From: Nitrospirota bacterium
Lineage (GTDB): Bacteria > Nitrospirota > JACRHJ01
Assembly (NCBI GenBank): GCA_021784575.1
Contig: JAJYHX010000002.1
Coordinates: 186,001-250,000, forward strand
Direction: 5' to 3'
Length of the DNA stretch: 64,000 bases
Shown: piece after piece, positions 8,512 to 16,590 of the stretch
How positions within the stretch are numbered: the stretch's first letter is position 1
Layout of the letters: each line of letters starts with the position of its first letter
The notes under the pieces: model-generated
What the model saw: only the letters and a program-made list of their open reading frames with translations
Told to the model about the DNA's origin: nothing
Databases searched by the model: none
Program-made: the position numbers and the translations under genes

Positions 8512-9258
8512 TTATAAATATTTACCATTATCCTTGAAAACTCTTACCGGGAAGACCTCCTGCATCGGCCCGGCCGCCCACTCCATCGCCTTGAGCGGCT
8601 CCATGCCCCAGTTCGTCGGACATAACGAAAGGACCTCGACAAACGTGAACCCCTTGCCCGCAAGCTGATATTCAAAGGCCTTCCTTATCGCGTTCTTTGT
8701 CCTCACCACGTTCTTCTTGCCGTCGAGCGCAGTCCGTTCCACATAATAAGGGGCTTCGAGCGCCGCGATCAATTCCGCCGCCTTCAGGGGGTATCCGTCC
8801 TCCGAAGACTTCCTGCCGCGCGGAGTGGTGGTGGTCTTCTGCCCTATGAGCGTCGTGGGGGCCATCTGGCCGCCGGTCATCCCGTAGGTTGCGTTATTCA
8901 CGAATATGACCGTGAAGTTTTCGCCCCTGTTCGCGGCATGGATTATCTCGGCTGTCCCGATTGCGGCAAGGTCGCCGTCTCCCTGGTAGCTGAATATCAG
9001 CCTGTCCGGAAGCGCTCTTTTCATACCGGTGCATGCGGCGGGCGGACGTCCGTGAGCGACTTCGAGCACGTCGAAATTGAAATAGTCGTACGCGAAGACC
9101 GCGCATCCGACGGGAGCGATTCCTATGGTCTTGCCGCGCATACCCAGGTCGTCTATAGCCTGGGCTATCATCCTGTGCAGGGTGCCGTGGCTGCATCCCG
9201 GACAGAACCTAAACGGCACAGGCTTCAAGGACTTTGGCCTTCCGGAAATCCGCTTCAA
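8512..9258 (-). CDS. korB: 2-oxoacid:ferredoxin oxidoreductase beta subunit (TPP-binding)
   Basis: About 248 residues. Seen: FRFCPGCSHGTLHRMI near the N-terminus (a cluster/TPP-site Cys pair), GCAVFAYDYFNFD, and the TPP-Mg motif GDGDLAAIG...NNATYGMTGGQMAPTT. This is the thiamine pyrophosphate subunit of the KorAB/VorAB class. The TTG start follows GAGGT by 6 bases and begins MKRISGRPKSLKPVPFRFCPG, matching the family; the upstream in-frame codons are unlike it. No alpha subunit lies upstream, where instead there is a tRNA gene. Confidence 0.85.
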   Translation of the reverse strand: MKRISGRPKSLKPVPFRFCPGCSHGTLHRMIAQAIDDLGMRGKTIGIAPVGCAVFAYDYFNFDVLEVAHGRPPAACTGMKRALPDRLIFSYQGDGDLAAIGTAEIIHAANRGENFTVIFVNNATYGMTGGQMAPTTLIGQKTTTTPRGRKSSEDGYPLKAAELIAALEAPYYVERTALDGKKNVVRTKNAIRKAFEYQLAGKGFTFVEVLSLCPTNWGMEPLKAMEWAAGPMQEVFPVRVFKDNGKYL

Positions 9259-9343
9259 ATAGTAACCTCGAGAAGATGGCTGGTGGGGATGTGCTGGAAA
9301 AGCCCGTAAGCCCCGTAGCTGCAATTTGCCCGCTATAATTTTC

Positions 9344-9372
9344 TTGACAAACCGTCGGACGCTCTGTTAATT
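9344..9372 (+). promoter_or_regulatory. Probable promoter of the tRNA-Phe gene
   Basis: Perfect TTGACA at 9344-9349 and a weaker TTAATT at 9367-9372, spacing 17 bases, placed about 12 bases before the mature 5' end of the tRNA. The -10 is only a partial match, so the call rests mainly on the -35 and the position. Confidence 0.5.
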
Positions 9373-9383
9373 TAAGACTTCGT

Positions 9384-9459
9384 GCCGAGGTAGCTCAGTT
9401 GGTAGAGCAGAGGCCTGAAAAGCCTCGTGTCCGCAGTTCGATTCTGCGCCTCGGCACCA
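9384..9459 (+). tRNA. tRNA-Phe (anticodon GAA)
   Basis: 76 bases with an encoded CCA end. Acceptor stem GCCGAGG pairs with CCTCGGC, D-arm GCTCAGTTGGTAGAGC, anticodon stem GAGGC/GCCTC with loop CTGAAAA giving anticodon GAA, and T-arm CGCAG-TTCGATT-CTGCG. It is one of few plus-strand features in the first 42 kb and separates the korB operon from the radical SAM gene, whose 3' end lies 9 bases away. Confidence 0.97.
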
Positions 9460-9468
9460 TCTTTTCGC

Positions 9469-10860
9469 CTATTTCTTCACCTCCGTATAAACCCCTTCGG
9501 AGGCCTCCTTCTCCGCTTTCATCTTCTCCCAGACAATATCGGCAATCCCGCAGTATTCCTCGGAATACCTGTCCAGGTCCTTCGCCAGGTCGGTCAGTAT
9601 CTTCTCCGCGCCCTCGTGCGTGGCCCGCGCGCCCGAGGCCAGGACGGCCTCGCGGATAAACCCCGGCTTGTCTATCATCATGCAGGGCGTAAGCATGTTC
9701 TTGTTCGTCTTTTGCCGCTCGCGTATCGTCCTGAAGAAAGGCGACATCAGGGCGTCCTTTATTTTCGTCCGCCTGATGTTGTCCACGGCGAAGTGGCAGA
9801 ACACGCACGGCTCAATATCTCCGTGCGCGTTTATGTGCAGATATTTCCTGCCTCCCGCGAGGCATCCGCCCACGACATGGCCGTCGTTCCAGAAGTCGGC
9901 GAGCAGTATCGGTTTGGTGCGCCGCATACGCCAGACAGTCTCCCGAAGCGCGCTTCTCTGGACAGGCGTGGGCATAAGCTCCATGTTCGGCTCCCTGCCT
10001 ATCGGTATATACGAGAAGAACCAGCCCACCGTGCAGCCCTTCTCTATCATCAGGTCGTAATACCGCTCCGATGTGATGGTATCGAAGTTCTTCCTCGTGG
10101 CGGTGCAGGAGAATCCGAAAAGCACCCCCGCGTCCTTCAGGAGGTCCATCGCGCGCATGACCTTCCGGAAGTGGCCTTTGCCGCGCCTTGCGTCCGTCTC
10201 CTCCTCGAAACCTTCCACGCTTATGCAGGGCAGGACGTTGCCGAGCTCGGCAACCTCCCTCACCTTTTTCTCGTCGAGAAGCCCGCCGTGCGTAAAGACA
10301 AGGAACGCGACGTCGTCGTGTTTCTCGAAAATCTTCAGCAAATCTTTTCTGAAGAACGGCTCTCCGCCGGAGACGACGCAGAAAAATACCCCCATCTCCT
10401 TCATCTGGTTTATGACGCCGTCAACCTCGTCGAAAGAGAGTTCGTCCGTCCTATTGTAGCTCCCGGCATAACACCCGAAACAGTTGAGATTGCAGCGCAT
10501 GGAGGGCGATATGACGTAAAGGCCGGGCGGGTAGAAACCGCCGCCTTCGTCCTGGAACGCCTTCCGCCTGTTCGTTCCGACAAGCATCTGGCCTACTATG
10601 AACGTCTTCACCAGCCTCTTGCGGACGTTCGGGTGGGTATCCCTCAGTATCTTCTTCGCAACCTGGAGGCTGGGGTGGCCGTCCATGAACATCTGGCGGA
10701 TGGAGCGGATTGCCCTGACGTAATGATCCTTCTTTGCGAATTTCTCGGCAAGGTATGTAAACCTTATGAGATTTTCGTCAGAACTGTTCCCGATAATACC
10801 CAGCAGGGCGTCCGCCGCCTGGGTAATGGTATAATTTTTAATCTGCTCAAAATAACTCAT
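9469..10860 (-). CDS. Radical SAM protein with SPASM-like C-terminal cysteines
   Basis: 463 residues. An N-terminal helical region of about 110 residues precedes the radical SAM core with Cys123, Cys127, Cys130 (MRCNLNCFGC) and a GGEPF motif. A later segment, CLAGGRKYLHINAHGDIEPCVFC, resembles a SPASM-type auxiliary cluster region, suggesting peptide or protein modification or another tailoring reaction; the substrate is unknown. It has its own candidate promoter and a GGAGGG Shine-Dalgarno, so it may be transcribed apart from the polyketide operon upstream. Confidence 0.75.
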   Translation of the reverse strand: MSYFEQIKNYTITQAADALLGIIGNSSDENLIRFTYLAEKFAKKDHYVRAIRSIRQMFMDGHPSLQVAKKILRDTHPNVRKRLVKTFIVGQMLVGTNRRKAFQDEGGGFYPPGLYVISPSMRCNLNCFGCYAGSYNRTDELSFDEVDGVINQMKEMGVFFCVVSGGEPFFRKDLLKIFEKHDDVAFLVFTHGGLLDEKKVREVAELGNVLPCISVEGFEEETDARRGKGHFRKVMRAMDLLKDAGVLFGFSCTATRKNFDTITSERYYDLMIEKGCTVGWFFSYIPIGREPNMELMPTPVQRSALRETVWRMRRTKPILLADFWNDGHVVGGCLAGGRKYLHINAHGDIEPCVFCHFAVDNIRRTKIKDALMSPFFRTIRERQKTNKNMLTPCMMIDKPGFIREAVLASGARATHEGAEKILTDLAKDLDRYSEEYCGIADIVWEKMKAEKEASEGVYTEVKK

Positions 10861-10897
10861 TAATCAAACACCCTCCGCTACTTTACCAGTAGCGTAA

Positions 10898-10926
10898 TTT
10901 TTACAGGATGGAGGGCGTCAAGTCAA
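10898..10926 (-). promoter_or_regulatory. Candidate promoter of the radical SAM gene
   Basis: Minus-strand TTGACT (10921-10926), 17-base spacer, TAAAAA (10898-10903). The leader then holds a small stem GCTAC-tttacca-GTAGC before the Shine-Dalgarno. It lies in the 69-base gap after the LpxL-like gene. The -10 match is moderate. Confidence 0.45.
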
Positions 10927-10929
10927 GGA

Positions 10930-11829
10930 TTAATCCCAAAAATAATAAAAATTAAACCATTGTTCAGGATGGCGGCGGATATATTTCTCAAATATTATAG
11001 CTATTTTGCTTATATTTATCCTCAAGTCGGCCTCGGTGTCTCCGGTATTCGTCATTTCAATCGGAGGCTCGGCCACGGGGTGGTATCTGCCGTCATTGCC
11101 CATAATCGTAAACGCTGGTATCAGCGGCGCGCCGGTCTTCATGGCAAGGAGCGCAGGCCCTTTGGGGAACATGGCCGGTTTTCCGAAGAAATCCGCCATA
11201 ATCCCGGATTTATTCAATACCCTGTCCCCTTGTATTGCCACAAGTTCGTTTCTTTTCAGGGCATTATACGCGCCGAGGGCGAACCCGGCGGGATTGTCAG
11301 GAGAGATTATCTTTATCCCCCGGATCGCCTTGTTTTTGTCGAGTAGCCGGTTCTGCTCCTCGGAGTCGTACAGATACTGCACGACGTTCACCTTAAACCC
11401 AAGATATTTCAGGAGTATCCCGCCAAGTTCCCAATGGCCTATGTGCGCGGTGAGGATTATCGCCCCCTTTCCCGCCTCGATCGCATTTTTTATATTCTCT
11501 ACGCCCAGGAATTCCGGGACTCGCGCCGCAATCTCCGCGTCGCTCATGCGCTCGAAACGGAAGAGGTCGAGCAGGAACCTCCCGTGCCTGCGCCAGAGCC
11601 TGCGCACCACCTTTCGCTTCTCCCGCGCGGAGACATCCGGGCCGAGGACGTGGTCGAGGTTTTTTACCTGCTCCGGGACGATATTTTCCGATTTATAGTG
11701 GAAAAGCCAGTCGGCGATCCTGTCGCCGATGAAATTGGCAACCGGCGCGGGAATGTATTTTGCCCCCCAGGAAATCCACCAGTAGATGGAATGCCTGTCC
11801 AGCCGGTAGGAATGCGTCCCCTTAACCAT
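10930..11829 (-). CDS. LpxL/HtrB-type acyltransferase
   Basis: About 299 residues of the lysophospholipid/lipid A late acyltransferase family. Seen: the catalytic HX4E motif in AHIGHWELGG, GAIILTAHIGHWE context, and the AIQGDRVLN...FFGKPAMFPKGPALLA block that forms the acyl-acceptor site. Usual role: adding a secondary acyl chain to Kdo2-lipid A at the inner membrane. Because it overlaps the 3' end of the polyketide-associated B12 radical SAM gene, it could instead acylate a lipid with the cluster product, as related enzymes do in aryl polyene clusters; that is inference. Confidence 0.82.
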   Translation of the reverse strand: MVKGTHSYRLDRHSIYWWISWGAKYIPAPVANFIGDRIADWLFHYKSENIVPEQVKNLDHVLGPDVSAREKRKVVRRLWRRHGRFLLDLFRFERMSDAEIAARVPEFLGVENIKNAIEAGKGAIILTAHIGHWELGGILLKYLGFKVNVVQYLYDSEEQNRLLDKNKAIRGIKIISPDNPAGFALGAYNALKRNELVAIQGDRVLNKSGIMADFFGKPAMFPKGPALLAMKTGAPLIPAFTIMGNDGRYHPVAEPPIEMTNTGDTEADLRINISKIAIIFEKYIRRHPEQWFNFYYFWD

Positions 11830-13363
11830 CCAAAAGCCCAAGCCTGCCCAAGGCTTCCTTCATCGGCCCCTGAAAAGGGCGTGGAGTCTCGGAGAGAAAC
11901 GCGTCCCTCACGTCTTTCGCCAGGACCTTCCCCGAACCCAGGGAGGCAGCCGTTTGCGCCTTTTTCCCGACCGCCTTGCGCGCGATTGGCCGCAAAAGCG
12001 CCGGAACCTCCGACAGCACTTTCTCGAAGACCTCTCTGGCGAACGCGTCCCATGAGACATCTCCCGATTTTAACTCCGGACGCCCTTGAAGGATGCCTTT
12101 CGCGGGATAGCAGACCCAGTCCGGATGCGTCCTGAAATAATCTTCGGCTGCCGGATACAGGTTATCCCCCAGCCTGCCGGAGACATAAAACTTCGGCTCC
12201 AGAAGCGGGTCGTCCGAAGCGACGAGCCTTTCCTTCACGGCGAGGCGGGCAAGAGGCGTGCCGGGGTATATCCGGATTCCGGCGACGGCGAAGACCTTGT
12301 CGGGCCGGACGTCTTCCAGTGTGTCGAAGGTCTCCCTCAAAGTGTCAATATCCTCGCCCGGGCCGCCGAGGATGAGGAAAACAAGGCACATCAACCCCGC
12401 TTCTTTCGCGGCGGTTATTGACCTTGCGGCCTCTTTCTTATCGAAGTTCTTGCCTAGCCTCGAAAGAACGCTGTCCGACAGCGAATCCGCGCCGACCTCC
12501 ACGCTCCCGCATCCCGCCCGTTTCATCTTCTCAAGGAGTTTTGCGTCGAGACCGACCGGGCTTGCGAGGCATCCGAAAGACGGCCTTATGCCGCGGCTGA
12601 TTATTTCGCCGCATATTGCAAGGGCGTGTTCAGGCGGGTTGTTGAAGATATTGTCCACAAAATAAAAAGGCGCGGAAAGTCCGCTGTCCATGGCGCCGGC
12701 CATTTCCCGCACGACATCCGCCGGGGGCCTGAGGCGCATTTTCACCCCTTCCAGGCCGGGATATGTGCAATAGACGCACGAGAACGAACAACCGCGCTTG
12801 GACTGTATGCCGAGCATGTCGTATTTTTCGGCCGGAAACATGTCCCATGCGGGCATGAGGAACGAATCTGCGGCAAGCCGGCTTGGCGGGTTCTGAATAT
12901 AAGAGCCGCCCTCGAACCTGCAAAGGCCGGGAACGGAAGCGTATGGGATTTTACCCTGAAGGGCGTCCGCAAGCATCGGCGCGGACATCTCGCCCTCTCC
13001 GGCTATCCCGTAATCCGCCCCCAGAAATTCGAGCGCGGCCTTCGGCATAATGGAATAGCCCGGCCCGCCTACAACAACCGGGGCGTTCGTCTCGCGCTTT
13101 ATCAGGGCTATGGTTTCTTTGTAATCGGGCAGGAGGAAACGGCTGGAAGACTCTATATTTCGTATCGAGACGGCTATAAGCTCCGGCGAGGCGGAAGCGA
13201 TGGCGTCCTTTAGCGCCGCGTCCGGTTCTTCCGCGAAAAGGAGGTCGAGCACGCGCACGTCGTGCCCCGCCCGGCGAAGCGCCGAGGCTACAAGCGCAAG
13301 ACCGAGCGGGGCCGCCGTGAACGGTTCCGTTTCACGGTTGACAGATACCAGCAAAGCCTTCAC
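11822..13363 (-). CDS. B12-binding-type radical SAM enzyme with C-terminal PCP_red-like domain
   Basis: 513 residues. N-terminal B12-binding-like Rossmann domain (about 1-150; no clear DxHxxG, so cobalamin is uncertain), radical SAM core with Cys192, Cys196, Cys199 (CSFSCVYC), HemN/Elp3-type barrel, then a tail (about 430-513) that matches the stand-alone protein at 25699-25944 and the C-terminus of the U32 protein at 26429-27835, including the shared TPRPF motif. Such enzymes do methylations, cyclisations or C-C bond changes on natural products. The shared tail ties it to the polyketide cluster. Confidence 0.8.
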   Translation of the reverse strand: MKALLVSVNRETEPFTAAPLGLALVASALRRAGHDVRVLDLLFAEEPDAALKDAIASASPELIAVSIRNIESSSRFLLPDYKETIALIKRETNAPVVVGGPGYSIMPKAALEFLGADYGIAGEGEMSAPMLADALQGKIPYASVPGLCRFEGGSYIQNPPSRLAADSFLMPAWDMFPAEKYDMLGIQSKRGCSFSCVYCTYPGLEGVKMRLRPPADVVREMAGAMDSGLSAPFYFVDNIFNNPPEHALAICGEIISRGIRPSFGCLASPVGLDAKLLEKMKRAGCGSVEVGADSLSDSVLSRLGKNFDKKEAARSITAAKEAGLMCLVFLILGGPGEDIDTLRETFDTLEDVRPDKVFAVAGIRIYPGTPLARLAVKERLVASDDPLLEPKFYVSGRLGDNLYPAAEDYFRTHPDWVCYPAKGILQGRPELKSGDVSWDAFAREVFEKVLSEVPALLRPIARKAVGKKAQTAASLGSGKVLAKDVRDAFLSETPRPFQGPMKEALGRLGLLDG

Positions 13364-13386
13364 TCTGCCTTATCCTCCGTAACGGT

Positions 13387-13971
13387 CTACCTGCTCAGCT
13401 TCTGCACGAACTCGACTATCTTGTCGCCAGTTGCCCCGACCCTGCTTTCCACCATCTGCCACTTATCGCCGTTCTGGAGTCCGGAGGTGCTCTCGTGCCG
13501 GAACGTGGCGAGGACTTTCCCGGTCTTGGCGTCAACGAGCTTGCCCTTCACGGTGATTCCCGCCTGACCGGCGCCAAACCCCCAGAATACCCTGCTGAAC
13601 GCGCTCCCCATGTTAACCTGCGTGAACTCGCCCTCGATTATCATGTCGGCCTTGTCCGCGTTCTTGCCGTCCGAATCAATGATAAAGGCGGTGACATTGC
13701 CCCCGTTAAGCTCGTTTTTAATAGTATTGGCGAGCAGTTTCTGCCAGTCCTTGAGGTAGTTCTTGAGCTGTCTTTTCTCATCCTTGTCCACGTTGTTGTA
13801 TTTTATGTTATCCGTGGTGAATATCTTGATGCCGATGCTCTTGTACTTTGCGAGGCTCTCATCCGTCATCACGTTCTCTTTGTCGAGGACTCCCGGGGCC
13901 TTCATCCCGGCCAAGGCATTAATGGGAGTCAAAAGCGCTACGACTGCCATTATCAAAAGCATTTTTTTCAT
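13387..13971 (-). CDS. DUF4410-like exported protein
   Basis: 194 residues with a Sec signal peptide (MKKMLLIMAVVALLTPINALA). The mature part resembles DUF4410/GNA1162-like proteins: a predicted alpha/beta domain with SIGIKIFTTDNI, a helix LLANTIKNELN, and KLVDAKTGKVLATFRHESTSG near the end. No lipobox Cys is present, so it is likely periplasmic. It has a good AGGAG Shine-Dalgarno and 68 bases upstream of it. Function is unknown; it may be unrelated to the polyketide genes around it. Confidence 0.65.
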   Translation of the reverse strand: MKKMLLIMAVVALLTPINALAGMKAPGVLDKENVMTDESLAKYKSIGIKIFTTDNIKYNNVDKDEKRQLKNYLKDWQKLLANTIKNELNGGNVTAFIIDSDGKNADKADMIIEGEFTQVNMGSAFSRVFWGFGAGQAGITVKGKLVDAKTGKVLATFRHESTSGLQNGDKWQMVESRVGATGDKIVEFVQKLSR

Positions 13972-14039
13972 TGAGTCTCCTGTCGGTTAATCGGTTAATA
14001 AATGAAAACGCGGATAAAGTTGTTCGCCTCCTTTCGTTT

Positions 14040-15395
14040 TTATTTGTCTTTTAATATGTGCCTGGCCACAGCCCTGCCGGAGAGTATCGACGATGCGGTG
14101 CATCCGCCGACCGGCAGCACCGTCGAGCCTGCGCAATACAGCCCGCGCACCGGGGTCGCCACGGGCATCTTTTCGTAATTCACGCTCTCGGCAACCGGCG
14201 ATATAGAACTTGTGAAACCAAATCTGGCCGCGTAATCGGCGGGCGTGCAGAGCCTGCTGTCCACGACGTTTTCACTGAAGCCTTCTATCAGCGAATCCGC
14301 TCTGCCCGTTATCCTCCCGGCCTCGGCTTCAATCGCCTCCCTTGAGACGGCGCCTTTCGGAACAAGGAATTTTATCGTCCCGGCCAGGTGTTCGTCCCGC
14401 GTGCCGTACGCCGCATCCGGGACGGAAACCACGAACATGTTGTCTTCCGGGAACGCCCCATCTTTCAGCGTCCTGAACATCCCGCTGACACTGGCCGGGA
14501 ACATGGCATAGATATGCGCGCCGGGCGTTATTTTAGCATCTCTCCTGAACACTGTAAACACGCTCGCCATACTGAATCCCTCTTTGTAGTAGCCGAGCGT
14601 GTCAATGAATCCGGGCGGGAAATCTTTTCTGTCCGCAAGAGAATACACCGTGTGAAGGATCCCGGTCCCGCTTATTACGTTTTCCGCCTCCATCTCCCTG
14701 CCTTCGAGCAGCACTCCACGCGCCCTGCCGTCCCGGATTATTATCCTGTCGGGTTGAGCGTTATACACTATTCCCCCGCCGTTCTCGCGTATGACAGAGG
14801 CCAGAAGCTCCGGCAGCCTGCCGGAGCCTGCCCTGGGTATGAACGGCCTGTCATATCCGTACGTCCTGCCGAAAACGAGGTTGAACCAGTGCGATGGCAT
14901 GTTCTCGGGATTGTTGCCGGAAAAAAACGCCCCGACGCTGAATATCTCCCTGAGGCTGCCGTTCTGCGTGAGCCTGTTTACAAGCTCGCCATAGCCGGAG
15001 ATTTTCCTGTAGCGGTTGAACATTATCTGGCCGCCCATCCGAAGCCCAAGTTTTCCGATCTCTCCGGCGTTCATGCCCATGCCCCTGAAATCACGGAAGG
15101 TATGGAGTCCGGGCGGAATGCTCATGGATGAATTTCCGCGTTTCGCAATCACCCTGAACCATACGGGGTCAAGCTCCTTTTTCTTGCCGAGTTCAGCATA
15201 TATATCCAGTATCTTTTTCCCGAAATAGTCCGCGCCTATGTCGAAGCGATGGCCCATAAGCTCCACACTACGGCAGCGTCCGCCCGGCCCGGACATCTTT
15301 TCCAGCACAAGCGCCCTCTTCCCGGCCCGCGCAAGATACGCCCCGGCGGAAAGCCCGCCCAATCCCGCGCCGATTATTATCGCGTCATATTTCAT
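14040..15395 (-). CDS. FAD-dependent phytoene desaturase/CrtI-like oxidoreductase
   Basis: 451 residues. The N-terminus has the dinucleotide-binding GAGLGGLSAGAYLARAG motif and the E31-type acidic residue of an FAD Rossmann fold; the C-terminus shows GLYCAGSTVLPVGGCTASSILSGR, the second FAD contact of the CrtI/retinol saturase group. These enzymes desaturate, saturate or isomerise long conjugated or cyclic chains without O2 being obligatory. It overlaps the next flavoprotein gene, so the pair is probably co-translated as late tailoring enzymes. Substrate unknown. Confidence 0.82.
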   Translation of the reverse strand: MKYDAIIIGAGLGGLSAGAYLARAGKRALVLEKMSGPGGRCRSVELMGHRFDIGADYFGKKILDIYAELGKKKELDPVWFRVIAKRGNSSMSIPPGLHTFRDFRGMGMNAGEIGKLGLRMGGQIMFNRYRKISGYGELVNRLTQNGSLREIFSVGAFFSGNNPENMPSHWFNLVFGRTYGYDRPFIPRAGSGRLPELLASVIRENGGGIVYNAQPDRIIIRDGRARGVLLEGREMEAENVISGTGILHTVYSLADRKDFPPGFIDTLGYYKEGFSMASVFTVFRRDAKITPGAHIYAMFPASVSGMFRTLKDGAFPEDNMFVVSVPDAAYGTRDEHLAGTIKFLVPKGAVSREAIEAEAGRITGRADSLIEGFSENVVDSRLCTPADYAARFGFTSSISPVAESVNYEKMPVATPVRGLYCAGSTVLPVGGCTASSILSGRAVARHILKDK

Positions 15396-16590
15396 TCTTT
15401 ATTCTCTCGACCGCAAGCCTTGCCGTATAAACGCAAGATTCGATGCACGGCAGACGATAGAAATCTCCGACGACATAAGCTCCCGGGACTTCCGTCTCCA
15501 CTCCCCTTGTCCTGCTTGCCGGAGGGATAAGCGTTATCGCGGGCGACCAGCCGACTTTGGGCAGCTCCCTGTATTTCCCGAACACGGCTTCAATATCAGC
15601 GCCGGGCCTGTAGAGGAACATCCCGGCTATCGTCCTGCCGTCCGGCAGGTGCTTCATCTCTCCGCCGTGGACGCCGTGCGGGTTATTGAACTTCGAGAAG
15701 AGGAGGACGTCGTATTTCCTGTATTGCGGACAGCGCGCCTCGAATATGACGCCGCGCGTCTTGGTGCACTTCGTGTCGAAATTTATCTCCGGCATGATTC
15801 TGCCGAGGCTCTCCTGTCCGGTGGCGAATACTATATTATCCGCGGTCTCCTTAAACGGCTTTCCGCCCGGCCCAAGGATATTCACGTCAAAGGCTCCAGA
15901 TGAGTTCTTCCTGGCGCTCTCTATCCTGAACCCCGTCTTCACCACGCCCGGCATACGCCGGATAAGCTCTTCCGCCACCTCCTTCATGCCCTTGTGCGGC
16001 ACACGGATCGGCGTATCGCCGTAGGCGAGCAGGAAGAGGCCGTGGTCGGCGGCGATGTGCGGCGGGTCTATGTATCCGAAGCTCGAGAACGGCTGGACAA
16101 TATAATCGAGCATCTTACCGGAATATCCCATGTCCCTGACGCAGAACTCTTCAAGGGAGACGGAATGCAGCTCCTTAAGCTTCGCGTCCCAGCTCTCAAG
16201 GCGAAAATCGAGGCCCTTTATAAATTTTTTAAGCCGCCTCCATTTCAGATATTCGGAGAGCGAGAAAAGACCGCTCTTAAACATCGACCATGAATCGAGT
16301 CCGGTGATTTTATCGCCTATCTGAAGCGCGAATTTCTTAAGACTGACAGGCCCGTGCGAGACTCCAAGCTCGGCAATCAGTTCCGTAAACCCGCGGTTCA
16401 GCTCCGGCGCGAACATCATCGCGCCCTTGTTTATGTATACGCCCTCATATTCAAGCGTCGCAAAACGTCCGCCGGCTTCCGGCCTCTTTTCGTACACGAC
16501 CGGCTCGAAGCCTTCTTTCCTGAGGTAATATGCGGCGGACAGCCCCGCTATCCCCGCGCCGAATATCAAAATCCTTTTATTCAATCGCAT
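15385..16590 (-). CDS. FAD-dependent amine oxidase/protoporphyrinogen oxidase-like flavoprotein
   Basis: 401 residues. Opens with FGAGIAGLSAAYYLRKEGF, the FAD-binding GxGxxG, followed by VVYEKRPEAGGRFAT (GG-R motif of the amine oxidase/protoporphyrinogen oxidase superfamily). The C-terminal PGAYVVGDFYRLPCIESCVYTARLA is the second FAD site. Distinct in sequence from the neighbouring CrtI-like protein. In a polyketide context it could oxidise a hydroaromatic intermediate. Its start overlaps the end of the amidohydrolase gene by 10 bases. Confidence 0.78.
   Translation of the reverse strand: MRLNKRILIFGAGIAGLSAAYYLRKEGFEPVVYEKRPEAGGRFATLEYEGVYINKGAMMFAPELNRGFTELIAELGVSHGPVSLKKFALQIGDKITGLDSWSMFKSGLFSLSEYLKWRRLKKFIKGLDFRLESWDAKLKELHSVSLEEFCVRDMGYSGKMLDYIVQPFSSFGYIDPPHIAADHGLFLLAYGDTPIRVPHKGMKEVAEELIRRMPGVVKTGFRIESARKNSSGAFDVNILGPGGKPFKETADNIVFATGQESLGRIMPEINFDTKCTKTRGVIFEARCPQYRKYDVLLFSKFNNPHGVHGGEMKHLPDGRTIAGMFLYRPGADIEAVFGKYRELPKVGWSPAITLIPPASRTRGVETEVPGAYVVGDFYRLPCIESCVYTARLAVERIKNEI

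Noticed and set aside
9259-9336. Possible remnant of the korA 3' end upstream of korB
   Set aside because: The open stretch is only 25 codons after an in-frame TAG and does not clearly resemble an alpha subunit C-terminus.
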